Assembly (NCBI GenBank): GCA_021713415.1
Contig: JAKJJQ010000064.1
Location: forward strand, 1-13,840
Direction: 5' to 3'
DNA length: 13,840 nt
Source of the DNA: M0027 sp021713415
GTDB lineage: Bacteria; Pseudomonadota; Gammaproteobacteria; Francisellales; Francisellaceae
The translations under genes were made by a program, and so were the position numbers. Shown in pieces: positions 6,623 to 13,840 of the stretch. A model generated the notes under the pieces. It was not told the origin of the DNA and did no database searches. It saw nothing but the letters and a program-made list of their open reading frames with translations. Numbering within the stretch: the first letter of the stretch is position 1; every line of letters starts with the position of its first letter.

Positions 6623-9421
6623 TTAAATTGATGGTAAAATAACAGTTTTCTTATCAATGTTAATATTTTTACACAAACTACCACTACAATTAGTGAGCGT
6701 TAATAGTTTATCTTTATTGTTTGTCTTATTAAGCGTGAAAGATAAACTTGGATTTATGATTTTTACATCACAAGGTGCTTTACCATTAAAATGCACAGGT
6801 ATAGGTGAGTTTTGTTTAATATTTATAGATTTACTTAAATCACAGACAAAACCTTTTGTATTCCAGCCGCCGCCAGTATTAATATAAAAATCTGTTGGTG
6901 TAGGTGGTGGTGTAGGCTTACCTAGGTAGCACACATTGTAGTACATTTTTTGCCCTTTGTTGTTGAAACCATGCTGCATTCTCTGGATATGGTAGCCTTG
7001 AGGGCATAGTGGTGAGGATAGATTGACATAGTTAACTTTGCCATTTGGGTCGTAATGTGTTTGTAACAGCATAAATTGTTTGAAGTCACTCGAACATGCC
7101 TTGCCTTGATCGGTAGAACAAGAGAATGATTCGATATCTTCTTTTTTGATTTCGCAATCAGACTGGTCGGTATTACTACATACAGGCATGGTTAATACTT
7201 TAAATTTATATATTCTGTGATGGATAGTTGATGTGTCATTATCAATTGTTTTATAAGCATCAGTAATTGTTACCCATTCTGGTCTTTGTTTACTAGGTAA
7301 TTCAGGGAAAGGCCCAAATTTAGCACCTGCATGTATGGGTGATAGAAATTTCATCATTCTATTTGTGGGACAGGTTTTACCGGGTAGAGGTTCGGTGGAA
7401 CAAGCACCATAAGCATCCCATGTAGCCCCTGGCACTACTTTATTTTTATCTTTTGGGGTTATCCATGGATACTTTTGATAGGGCGTTCCTCCAGAAACAT
7501 TAATCGCTTGATGTTTATTATATGGGAATTTATTGACAAGGCCTAAACTACCACCAACACTAATAATAATACCATCACCAAGTTCTTGCATGTTACCTGA
7601 TGCGTCATCAATAGAAAAAGAATAGGCATTCATGCCAAGATATTCTTGATCATGAATCAAATGAACATATGGATTAAACATCATATTGCCTGCTTTTGAA
7701 TACTCTAAAGCTACATATTTATTATGAGTATCAAAATAAGTTTTTGTACATTTAACTGGGTTAGATGGGTCAGGATCTTCTGCAGAAGGCGTTTTACATA
7801 GTGCATTTGCTCCAACATCTTTTTGACCATTAGGCGTTTTACAGTCATCGTTAAAAGGTACAAAACCATAAATACGTTCAAGCATAATATGTGGTGTATC
7901 TGTTATCCGGTGTTGACCGTTTTTCATGGTACATAAAGCATTGTTTTTATATTGCGTATAGTTAGCTTTAAAGAAATCATACACTCGTTGAAGGTTATTT
8001 TTACCATCGATATTAGGATAAGGGCACTGACCTGTAGGTTGTTTATGATCTGGTAATAAGGTATTGAAGTGTCCACTAGGCACACATAGTGCCCATAATT
8101 TATAAATATTTTGAATACTTGCCCCTTTTGGACTAAGGACACCATTTGGATCTTCTTGATGGGTATTTAAGGCAAGTGCATTATAAGTCCCAGGTAATTT
8201 TAATCTTTGGCCTGGCGTAGGTAGAAGAAAATGAGGCCATCCTTCACCAATTGAACTTGATTTTAGAAAGTTAGTAATTGCTTGATCAAAGTCATTTTTA
8301 ATCGTACCAATATAGCCAATATATGGATTATTAAGAGGTTCCATTGCAACAGGCAGATAAACATGATCTACATAGGATATATCATAGTCTACATTTCCAT
8401 AAAATAATTGATATGGATTTTGACTTGTAATTGCATCGGCTAATGAAAATTCTAATAATTGTTCTCTATTATTATCACGCAATGCAGCTTTACTTTTCCA
8501 TACCTGGCTTGTAAGGCAGTTAGAGCCATCTTGAGATAATACACATAAAGATTGGGACTTTGGTGTTATTGGGTTTTCATGTATTGTTGGGTCTTGATTA
8601 GGGTGAGGCTGTACATCATATAGTTTAACTCTAGCACCGTTCCACCAGTCAATATATTTATCTACTGTATTAGCTTGGTTATCTTCATTAGTTAGAGCTG
8701 AATAAAATGGAATACGAATTTTTATGGATTGTCCAGGTGGTATACCATTTAAATAGACGCGATATACAAACTTATGTGCGTATGTTTTATTTGATGTTTT
8801 AGGATTATTAACCTTGAAGTATGCTTGTAACCATTCATCAGCATCATTAGTTGGCGTTGCAATAACAGGATAAATAGTGGTATTTGAGAAGCTGTTATAT
8901 ATTTCAACTATTTTGGTTGGTGGGCTAATCGGTACCCAAGGCTTGTGAGCTGGTTTTAATGGTGTCCATGGTTTATGAGCTGGCTTTAATGGTTTCCAAG
9001 GTGTTTGATCGATTATAGTAACGGTTTCTTTCTTTTTAATAACACCGTCTATCAGTACATCGATGATATGCCTACCACTTTTATTTGGTGTATGGCAACT
9101 AAAGGTTGTAGTTTCCCCAACAGAAATAGGCTGGCTTAGCGGATTACATACAATACGATTCGATGTGTTTTCATCATTTAAACTAACAGCATGATCATAT
9201 TGGCTATTTAGACCAATTGATAGATTATCTGGAATTAAAGAAACCTCCATTTTTACATCGATATTTTCAGATAGACTACTACTAATTGTATCCGATACAG
9301 TATAGCTTGTAGGTTGATTATGACTGTTACTATTATCACCGCCAGAGCCACCGCTAAAGCAGGCTGATAGGATTAAAGTACTCGATAAAATACTAAAAAG
9401 CTTAGTATAGTGAAAATTCAT
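6623..9421 (-). CDS. Large lipoprotein with probable GH64/thaumatin-like domain
   Basis: A 932-aa exported lipoprotein: a hydrophobic signal ends LILSAC with lipobox Cys at 21, followed by a Gly/Ser/Asn-rich tether. Residues about 40-138 look like an Ig-like beta domain with two Cys. Residues 141-170 are three 10-residue repeats (PWKPLKPAHK, PWTPLKPAHK, PWVPISPPTK), a stiff linker. Residues about 172-740 form the main domain. EFSLAD (E324) followed by YDISYVDHVYLPVAM (D352), and YSFSIDDASGNMQELGDGIIISVGG (about 600-624), recall the GH64 beta-1,3-glucanase/thaumatin-like superfamily, in which a Glu and the Asp of a VD motif are catalytic. The call is from remembered motifs and is tentative; activity is not shown. 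A Pro/Thr linker (836-843) precedes a C-terminal Cys-containing domain. AAAGGGG (9431-9437) sits 9 bases before the ATG. It is divergent from a beta-barrel gene. It could act on glucan, or be a non-catalytic adhesin. Confidence 0.85.
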   Translation of the reverse strand: MNFHYTKLFSILSSTLILSACFSGGSGGDNSNSHNQPTSYTVSDTISSSLSENIDVKMEVSLIPDNLSIGLNSQYDHAVSLNDENTSNRIVCNPLSQPISVGETTTFSCHTPNKSGRHIIDVLIDGVIKKKETVTIIDQTPWKPLKPAHKPWTPLKPAHKPWVPISPPTKIVEIYNSFSNTTIYPVIATPTNDADEWLQAYFKVNNPKTSNKTYAHKFVYRVYLNGIPPGQSIKIRIPFYSALTNEDNQANTVDKYIDWWNGARVKLYDVQPHPNQDPTIHENPITPKSQSLCVLSQDGSNCLTSQVWKSKAALRDNNREQLLEFSLADAITSQNPYQLFYGNVDYDISYVDHVYLPVAMEPLNNPYIGYIGTIKNDFDQAITNFLKSSSIGEGWPHFLLPTPGQRLKLPGTYNALALNTHQEDPNGVLSPKGASIQNIYKLWALCVPSGHFNTLLPDHKQPTGQCPYPNIDGKNNLQRVYDFFKANYTQYKNNALCTMKNGQHRITDTPHIMLERIYGFVPFNDDCKTPNGQKDVGANALCKTPSAEDPDPSNPVKCTKTYFDTHNKYVALEYSKAGNMMFNPYVHLIHDQEYLGMNAYSFSIDDASGNMQELGDGIIISVGGSLGLVNKFPYNKHQAINVSGGTPYQKYPWITPKDKNKVVPGATWDAYGACSTEPLPGKTCPTNRMMKFLSPIHAGAKFGPFPELPSKQRPEWVTITDAYKTIDNDTSTIHHRIYKFKVLTMPVCSNTDQSDCEIKKEDIESFSCSTDQGKACSSDFKQFMLLQTHYDPNGKVNYVNLSSPLCPQGYHIQRMQHGFNNKGQKMYYNVCYLGKPTPPPTPTDFYINTGGGWNTKGFVCDLSKSINIKQNSPIPVHFNGKAPCDVKIINPSLSFTLNKTNNKDKLLTLTNCSGSLCKNINIDKKTVILPSI
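8912..9001. repeat. Three tandem 30-bp units encoding a Pro/Trp linker
   Basis: In-frame 30-bp units at 8972-9001, 8942-8971 and 8912-8941 encode PWKPLKPAHK, PWTPLKPAHK and PWVPISPPTK. The first two are 25 of 30 identical at the DNA level; the third has diverged. Such units can expand or contract by slippage, changing linker length. Confidence 0.85.
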
Positions 9422-9441
9422 AAGTGCATTCCCCTTTATTA

Positions 9442-9470
9442 TTTAAATATTGTTTTTTTTAGCCTGTTAA
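9442..9470 (-). promoter_or_regulatory. Putative promoter of the lipoprotein gene
   Basis: On the minus strand TTAACA (9465-9470, 5 of 6) and TTTAAA (9442-9447, 4 of 6) are 17 bases apart, with the start just before the AAAGGGG ribosome-binding site, so the leader is short. Confidence 0.4.
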
Positions 9471-9497
9471 TCCTAATGATTTAGATAAAAGATAAAT

Positions 9498-9513
9498 ACC
9501 GTGATTTTACGGT
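9498..9513. repeat. Small inverted repeat between divergent promoters
   Basis: ACCGT-N6-ACGGT, half-sites 11 bp centre to centre, stands out as GC-bearing in an AT-rich spacer. It is 27 bases upstream of the proposed -35 of the lipoprotein gene and about 80 upstream of the proposed -10 of the beta-barrel gene, so it could be a shared regulator site. With five-base arms, chance is quite possible. Confidence 0.25.
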
Positions 9514-9590
9514 TAAATGCACATTAATTAGTTTAATATTGGTTTTTAGTGATAAGTTTTCTGTTAAAAATGTAGCTTTGCTTTTTATTT

Positions 9591-9599
9591 TGCTATAAA
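9591..9599 (+). promoter_or_regulatory. Putative extended -10 promoter of the beta-barrel gene
   Basis: TGCTATAAA is an extended -10 (TGnTATAAA) with no good -35 upstream, as such promoters allow. Transcription would start near 9606, about 39 bases before the ATG. Confidence 0.4.
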
Positions 9600-9644
9600 T
9601 TATCAGCTGAATTCTTAAATACAAAAAAGGGGTAGCATACCACT

Positions 9645-10163
9645 ATGAAAAAAATATTACAGTTAGGCTTATTAGTCAGTTTAAGTATCAACTATGCCTA
9701 TGCAAATCAGACAAATGAAGTTACACAAACACAAACTAAGCGTGTTGGGTTTTTCTTAGCACCAGCAGCTGGTGCTATGTTTAGTAATGGTACAGGTTAT
9801 CATGATTCACCTGAATTTACTTTTAGCTTTGGTTATTCTTTTAGCCCATACTTTTCATTAAAAGCAGGTAGTATTTTATTTTATGCAAGAAGTGATGATG
9901 GTAATACAAGCAAATTAGGTAGTTATTTGCGAGCCGATGCTATATTTTCGCTACCAACTAAAACAAAATTAACACCTTATCTACTAGTTGGGGCTGGTAA
10001 TCTTAAACTTGAAGGTTCTGAATTTGCACCTAATGTTGGTTTTGGGCTTGCCTATGGTATTTCAAAAGATTATGCCTTAACTTTAAATTATCGAGCGATT
10101 ATCCCTACAAAAACAGATGGTATGATTAATATAGTCGATGTTGGCTTTATTCACTATTTTTAG
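9645..10163 (+). CDS. Small outer membrane beta-barrel protein
   Basis: A 172-aa protein with a Sec signal (residues 1-20, MKKILQLGLL... ending YAYA-N) and a mature part of about 150 residues made of alternating amphipathic strands with frequent Tyr/Phe: FTFSFGYSFSPYFSLKAG, TKLTPYLLVGAGNLKL, NVGFGLAYGISKDYALTLNY. It ends GFIHYF; a terminal Phe with an aromatic two residues back is the usual recognition signal for the BAM complex. Size and strand pattern fit an eight-stranded barrel of the OmpA-transmembrane/OmpW-like type (Pfam 'OMP_b-brl' kind). There is no peptidoglycan-binding domain and no recognisable enzymatic motif, so its role (structural, adhesin or small channel) is unknown. AAGGGG lies 12 bases before the ATG, a slightly long spacing. 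It is divergent from the GH64-like lipoprotein gene across 223 bp, so the two may be co-regulated. carB follows after 88 bp with no clear terminator between. Confidence 0.85.
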   Translation: MKKILQLGLLVSLSINYAYANQTNEVTQTQTKRVGFFLAPAAGAMFSNGTGYHDSPEFTFSFGYSFSPYFSLKAGSILFYARSDDGNTSKLGSYLRADAIFSLPTKTKLTPYLLVGAGNLKLEGSEFAPNVGFGLAYGISKDYALTLNYRAIIPTKTDGMINIVDVGFIHYF

Positions 10164-10201
10164 TCATTACTATGATAATAGTAGAGAATAAAAGAGAAAA
10201 C

Positions 10202-10229
10202 TTGAGTTTCATTTCAAACCGTTTACAAT
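10202..10229 (+). promoter_or_regulatory. Putative carB promoter
   Basis: TTGAGT (10202-10207) and TACAAT (10224-10229) are 16 bases apart (4 and 5 of 6 to consensus), giving a leader of about 15 bases with no recognisable Shine-Dalgarno sequence before the carB ATG. Confidence 0.4.
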
Positions 10230-10251
10230 ATCCTAAATCAACTTAACCTTA

Positions 10252-13200
10252 ATGATTAAGATGCAATACTCAGATATCTCTATAAATGATCCCGCAAAAA
10301 ATAATCAAGCAATTGTTTTAGAAAAAGAAAACCTAAAAAAAAGCGCTTTAAGTCTTATCAATATTAAAAAAGTTTTATTACTTGGCTCAGGAGGTATTCG
10401 CATATCTCAGGCAGGTGAGTTTGACTATTCAGGCTCGCAAGCGATTAAAGCTTTGAAAGAAGAAGGTATTGAAGTTATTCTGGTTAATCCTAATATTGCC
10501 ACTATTCAAACGGATCCAGAAATGGCCGATAAGGTTTATTTTGAGCCATTAGATTTAGTGCATGTAACGCAAATAATCGAAAAAGAAAATCCAGATGCTA
10601 TTTTACTTGGCTTTGGTGGGCAAACCGCATTAAACCTAGGGTTAAAACTAGAAGAAAAAGGTATATTAGCATTACACAATGTTCAAGTATTAGGCTCTAG
10701 TGTTAAAACAATTAGAGAAGCTGAAGATCGAGGCCTTTTTAAACAAAGATTAGATGAAATTGGCATTAAAACAGCTAAAAGTTTTGTGGCAACTTCAGCT
10801 GATGAAGCATTAGAGTTTGCTAAAGAAATTGGCTATCCTTTGATGATGCGCTCTGGATTTTCATTAGGCGGTATGGGTTCAGGTGTTGTTTATGATGAAA
10901 AAAGTTTAAAAAAGCGTATTAAAGAAGCATTAACTGGCTCACCTCAAGTTCTAATTGAAGAGTGTTTATTAGGCTGGAGTGAGTTTGAATATGAAATCGT
11001 TAGAGATAAAGAAGGTAATGTTCTAACGGTTTGTAATATGGAAAACTTTGACCCAATGGGTATTCATACCGGTGAGAGTATTGTTGTATCACCGTCACAG
11101 AGCTTAACCAATGAGGAGTATCATCGCCTAAGAAAAATTGCCATTGATGTTGCGAATCATTTTGAGATTATTGGTGAGTGTAATATTCAATATGCTTTTA
11201 ACTTAAAAACTTCTGATTATCGTGTTATTGAAATCAATCCAAGGTTATCAAGGTCTTCAGCACTAGCGTCAAAAGCAACCGGCTATCCATTGGCGTTTAT
11301 CGCCGCTAAATTAGCACTAGGCTATAAATTGTATGAAATTAAAAATCAGGTGACGAAAAAAACCTGTGCATTTTTTGAACCAGCGCTTGATTATATTGTT
11401 GTAAAAATACCACGTTGGGATACGCATAAACTTAAAAAGGCTGAGCGCTATATTGGCACTGAGATGAAATCTGTTGGAGAAGTGATGGCCATTGGCCGTT
11501 CGTTTCCTGAAGCTTTGCAAAAAGCTGTTGGTATGTTAAATATAGGTGCACAAGATTTATCAGATTATCCGCATCAAATACCGAATCTTGAAGCAGAAAT
11601 TGAACGTGCTACCGATCGACGATTATTTGCATTATATCGATATTTTGTTTTAGGTGGTGATATACAAAAAGCCTATGAATTATCAGGCATTGATCTTTGG
11701 TTTTTAAACCATGTGCAGACAATTGCTAAGATGGAAAATCAATTAAAATCATCTCAAACATTAACAAAAGAGTTACTTAAAGAAGCTAAAAAATTAGGTT
11801 TTTCAGATAAATCGATTGCTCGCTTTAAAGAGATGAAGCCAGAAGCACTACGTGCTTGGCGAATTGCACAAGGGATTACCCCTTATGTTAAACAAATTGA
11901 TACCTTAGCTGGTGAGTTTGAAGCAGAAACGAACTACCTATATATGACTTATCATGCCAGCGAACATGATTTATTACCTTCTGAGAAAAAAGCAACATTA
12001 ATTCTAGGTTCTGGCCCTTATAGTATTGGCTCTTCTGTAGAGTTTGATTGGTGTGGTGTGACAACAGCACATACCCTAAAAGCATTAGGCGAATCTGCGA
12101 TTATTATCAATTCAAATCCGGAGACTGTATCAACTGACTATGATGAATCAGATCGTTTGTATTTTGAACAATTAACCATTGAACGAGTACAAGATATTGC
12201 TGATTTTGAAAATTTAAAAGGTATTATCGTGTCAGTCGGTGGCCAGATTGCAAATAATTTAGTGATGCCTTTAAAATCAGCTGGCTATCCAATTTTAGGA
12301 ACGGCGCCAAAAGATATTAACCGTGCAGAAAATAGAGCTATTTTTTCATCACTTTTAAATGAATTAAAAATTGATCAACCAAGATGGCAAAGTGTCGCAT
12401 CCTTAGCCAGTGCAAAGGAATTTTCAGATGAGGTAGGTTATCCAATTTTAGTTAGACCATCTTATGTTTTATCTGGGGCTGCCATGAATGTGATTGCATC
12501 AGAAAATGAGCTTGAAAAATACCTAAAAGAAGCAACAGCAGTTTCTCCAGATCATCCGGTTGTTATCTCTGAATTTATTGAAAATGCCAAAGAGCTTGAA
12601 ATGGATGGTGTGGCAGAAAATGGTGAAATTGTTATCTATGCAATCTCTGAGCATGTTGAAAATGCGGGTGTTCATAGTGGTGATGCAACGATTGTACTAC
12701 CACCACAACGCCTTTATTTAGAAACGATTAGGCGTTGTAAACGCATTACGCGTAAAATTGTTAAAGCACTGAATATTTCAGGTCCATTCAATATTCAATT
12801 TATTGCTAAGGAAAATCACTTAAAAGTGATTGAGTGTAATCTACGTGCATCACGCTCATTTCCATTTGTTTCAAAAGTAACTGGTCATAACTTTATTGAT
12901 ATTGCAACGAAAGTAGTCATGGGGCAATACAAACCACAACGCTATAATACGATTGATCTTGACTATGTGGGTGTTAAATCATCGCAATTTTCTTATAATC
13001 GCTTAAAAGGTGCGAATCCAGTTGCCCATGTTGAGATGTCATCAACTGGTGAAGTTGCCTGTATTGGTGAAGATTTATTAGAAGCATTTTATAAGTCATG
13101 GCAGGCAACGGATTTAAGTATTAAACGTAAGCATATTTTCTTAGCCATTGGTGGTGATCGAAAATCAAGGCTATTAAAGGAAGTCCAGGCATTATTAACA

Positions 13201-13548
13201 GCTGGTTGGACATTGTATACAACAGAAGGGACGCATCGCTATTTAGCAGATCATGGTATAGAGTCAGAATGCGTATACAAAATATCAGAAGGAAAAGAGC
13301 CATCTGTTGAGACGTTAATTAGTAATCGTGATGTTGATTTAATTATTAATATCCCTAGACGTCTAAGACATACGGAAGAGTCAAATATTACCGATGGCTT
13401 TAAGATTCGTCGTTTAGCGGTTGATCATCATATTCCACTAGTTACAAATCTACAAAATGCTAAGTTACTGTTACAGTCGATTGTTGAATTATTTGATAAG
13501 CCTGTTATGGTGAAATCTTGGGATCAATATATGGATAAATCACGATAG
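10252..13548 (+). CDS. carB: Carbamoyl-phosphate synthetase large subunit
   Basis: Ammonia-handling subunit that makes carbamoyl phosphate from bicarbonate, two ATP and glutamine-derived ammonia for pyrimidine and arginine synthesis; it needs the CarA glutaminase. The 1098 aa comprise two homologous halves and a regulatory tail. The first half starts at VLLLGSGGIRISQAGEFDYSG (about 41-61), with the ATP-grasp loop RSGFSLGGMGSG (200-211), then IHTGESIVVSPSQ and EINPRLSRSSALASKATGYPLAF. An oligomerisation region spans about 430-575. The second half starts at LILGSGPYSIGSSVEFDW (about 583), with loop RPSYVLSGAAMNV (from 735) and HVENAGVHSGDATIV. The MGS-like allosteric domain runs from about 960, with TTEGTHRYL, to a terminal KSWDQY. 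It looks intact, with about 38 extra N-terminal residues before the first fold. No Shine-Dalgarno precedes either ATG (10252, 10261), so the start is uncertain. carA is not in the window; the IS end follows 106 bp downstream. Confidence 0.97.
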   Translation: MIKMQYSDISINDPAKNNQAIVLEKENLKKSALSLINIKKVLLLGSGGIRISQAGEFDYSGSQAIKALKEEGIEVILVNPNIATIQTDPEMADKVYFEPLDLVHVTQIIEKENPDAILLGFGGQTALNLGLKLEEKGILALHNVQVLGSSVKTIREAEDRGLFKQRLDEIGIKTAKSFVATSADEALEFAKEIGYPLMMRSGFSLGGMGSGVVYDEKSLKKRIKEALTGSPQVLIEECLLGWSEFEYEIVRDKEGNVLTVCNMENFDPMGIHTGESIVVSPSQSLTNEEYHRLRKIAIDVANHFEIIGECNIQYAFNLKTSDYRVIEINPRLSRSSALASKATGYPLAFIAAKLALGYKLYEIKNQVTKKTCAFFEPALDYIVVKIPRWDTHKLKKAERYIGTEMKSVGEVMAIGRSFPEALQKAVGMLNIGAQDLSDYPHQIPNLEAEIERATDRRLFALYRYFVLGGDIQKAYELSGIDLWFLNHVQTIAKMENQLKSSQTLTKELLKEAKKLGFSDKSIARFKEMKPEALRAWRIAQGITPYVKQIDTLAGEFEAETNYLYMTYHASEHDLLPSEKKATLILGSGPYSIGSSVEFDWCGVTTAHTLKALGESAIIINSNPETVSTDYDESDRLYFEQLTIERVQDIADFENLKGIIVSVGGQIANNLVMPLKSAGYPILGTAPKDINRAENRAIFSSLLNELKIDQPRWQSVASLASAKEFSDEVGYPILVRPSYVLSGAAMNVIASENELEKYLKEATAVSPDHPVVISEFIENAKELEMDGVAENGEIVIYAISEHVENAGVHSGDATIVLPPQRLYLETIRRCKRITRKIVKALNISGPFNIQFIAKENHLKVIECNLRASRSFPFVSKVTGHNFIDIATKVVMGQYKPQRYNTIDLDYVGVKSSQFSYNRLKGANPVAHVEMSSTGEVACIGEDLLEAFYKSWQATDLSIKRKHIFLAIGGDRKSRLLKEVQALLTAGWTLYTTEGTHRYLADHGIESECVYKISEGKEPSVETLISNRDVDLIINIPRRLRHTEESNITDGFKIRRLAVDHHIPLVTNLQNAKLLLQSIVELFDKPVMVKSWDQYMDKSR

Positions 13549-13689
13549 AATTATCCATTTCAAAATCAAAAGTTAGTCGCTCTCTAAAGCAATTATTTTA
13601 GTTTATATAATTGATACAAATGAAATATTTAAAATAATTAAGTATATTTATATACACACTACACGACAGTAACGGTGTAACCCATTGAT

Positions 13690-13718
13690 TTTTCATTGTT
13701 ATCGTTCATTCTTATAAT
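13690..13718 (+). promoter_or_regulatory. Putative transposase promoter, right IS copy
   Basis: TTTTCA (13690-13695) and a perfect TATAAT (13713-13718) are 17 bases apart, about 24 bases before the transposase ATG; the left copy is identical. Confidence 0.45.
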
Positions 13719-13742
13719 CGCCAAAAAACAAAAAAGAGCGAT

Positions 13743-13840
13743 ATGATGAAACACATCAATGAATTACAACAGTCACTGAAGCACTATTTTAACTTATCTT
13801 TTTGGAATACTGAATGCCTAACTTACTTTATTATTGCTCT
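13743..13840 (+). CDS. Transposase N-terminal fragment (partial, runs off right edge)
   Basis: Thirty-two codons and two extra bases, open at the window end, identical in product to the fragment at 1-98. The frame is open upstream only to a TGA at 13686-13688 with no other ATG, so the start is at 13743 or the adjacent 13746. The start codons sit in a short hairpin (TGATG/CATCA around AAACA), which might lower translation. The leucine-spaced N-terminus suggests an IS4-type DDE transposase, but no catalytic residues are visible. Confidence 0.6.
   Translation, partial: MMKHINELQQSLKHYFNLSFWNTECLTYFIIA

Larger units (their letters stand above)
13655..13840 (+). mobile_element. Right IS end (IS4-like candidate), truncated by window edge
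   Basis: Exact reverse complement of 1-186. The IS terminus is at about 13655 (CACACTACACGACAGTAACG), 106 bases after the carB stop codon, so carB itself is not interrupted. Inward lie a promoter and the transposase start. The transposase genes of the two copies point away from each other, outward from the window. The 106 bases between carB and the IS hold only AT-rich inverted repeats (CAATTAT/ATAATTG at 13590-13613) without a T-run, so any carB terminator is weak or was displaced by the insertion. Confidence 0.85.

Noticed and set aside
6657..6887. Open frame of about 76 codons on the plus strand inside the lipoprotein gene
   Set aside because: It is antisense to a convincing 932-aa gene, lacks a ribosome-binding site and its product resembles no protein type; a shadow frame.
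7924..8145. Open frame of about 73 codons on the minus strand, out of frame within the lipoprotein gene
   Set aside because: Overlaps the lipoprotein coding sequence in another frame without start signals.
10168..10183. TACTAT-GATA-ATAGTA hairpin after the beta-barrel gene
   Set aside because: Six A/T-rich pairs without a T-run; not a credible intrinsic terminator.
11317..13303. Several short minus-strand frames opposite carB (11317-11520, 11888-12085, 13121-13303)
   Set aside because: All lie wholly antisense to an intact, conserved carB and have no independent coding or initiation signal.
13590..13639. Inverted repeats after carB (CAATTAT/ATAATTG and AATTATTTTA/TAAAATAATT)
   Set aside because: Composed almost only of A and T with long loops and no T-run, as expected by chance in this base composition.
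1..13840. Possibility of CRISPR, toxin-antitoxin, phage defence or tRNA genes
   Set aside because: No regularly spaced repeats, no cloverleaf-like segments and no defence-gene motifs were found; the intergenic spaces are all under 300 bases and carry only promoter or terminator-like signals.

Overview
The window is an AT-rich bacterial segment with Gram-negative cell-envelope genes: a FadL-type porin, a small beta-barrel protein ending in F, a lipobox lipoprotein and a secreted protein. Codon use and AT-richness fit a low-GC gammaproteobacterium, possibly of the Francisella/Fastidiosibacter/Piscirickettsia neighbourhood. That placement is an impression from sequence style, not a demonstrated assignment.

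Both ends are the same insertion-sequence end in opposite orientation. Bases 1-186 are the exact reverse complement of 13655-13840. Each copy carries the IS terminus, a transposase promoter and the first ~32 codons of a transposase that runs off the window. The sequence therefore looks like an assembly contig (or composite-transposon-like block) bounded by two inverted IS copies with 13,468 bp of unique DNA between them.

Layout, left to right: (1) a decaying membrane-protein gene on the minus strand, with a one-base homopolymer frameshift near its 5' end and its 3' end cut off by the IS; (2) a secreted ~143-aa protein of unknown function (minus) with a clear terminator; (3) a FadL/OmpP1-family outer membrane transporter (minus) with a long dyad at its promoter; (4) a TetR-family regulator (minus), divergent from (5) fumC and (6) a metabolite:H+ symporter-type MFS transporter, a likely two-gene operon for dicarboxylate handling; (7) a shared bidirectional terminator; (8) a 932-aa lipoprotein (minus) with a probable GH64/thaumatin-like domain and a tandem Pro-Trp linker; (9) a divergent 172-aa beta-barrel outer membrane protein; (10) carB, the large subunit of carbamoyl-phosphate synthetase, without carA, followed by the right IS end.

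No tRNA, rRNA, CRISPR array or phage gene was seen. Most genes are ordinary metabolism and envelope functions. The unusual points are the IS-bounded inverted ends, the doubly broken membrane gene, a 23-bp perfect palindrome upstream of it, the fadL dyad, the GH64-like lipoprotein, and a carB that reads more like the Bacteroidetes/eukaryotic CPSase branch than the enterobacterial one. I see no convincing new multi-gene system.
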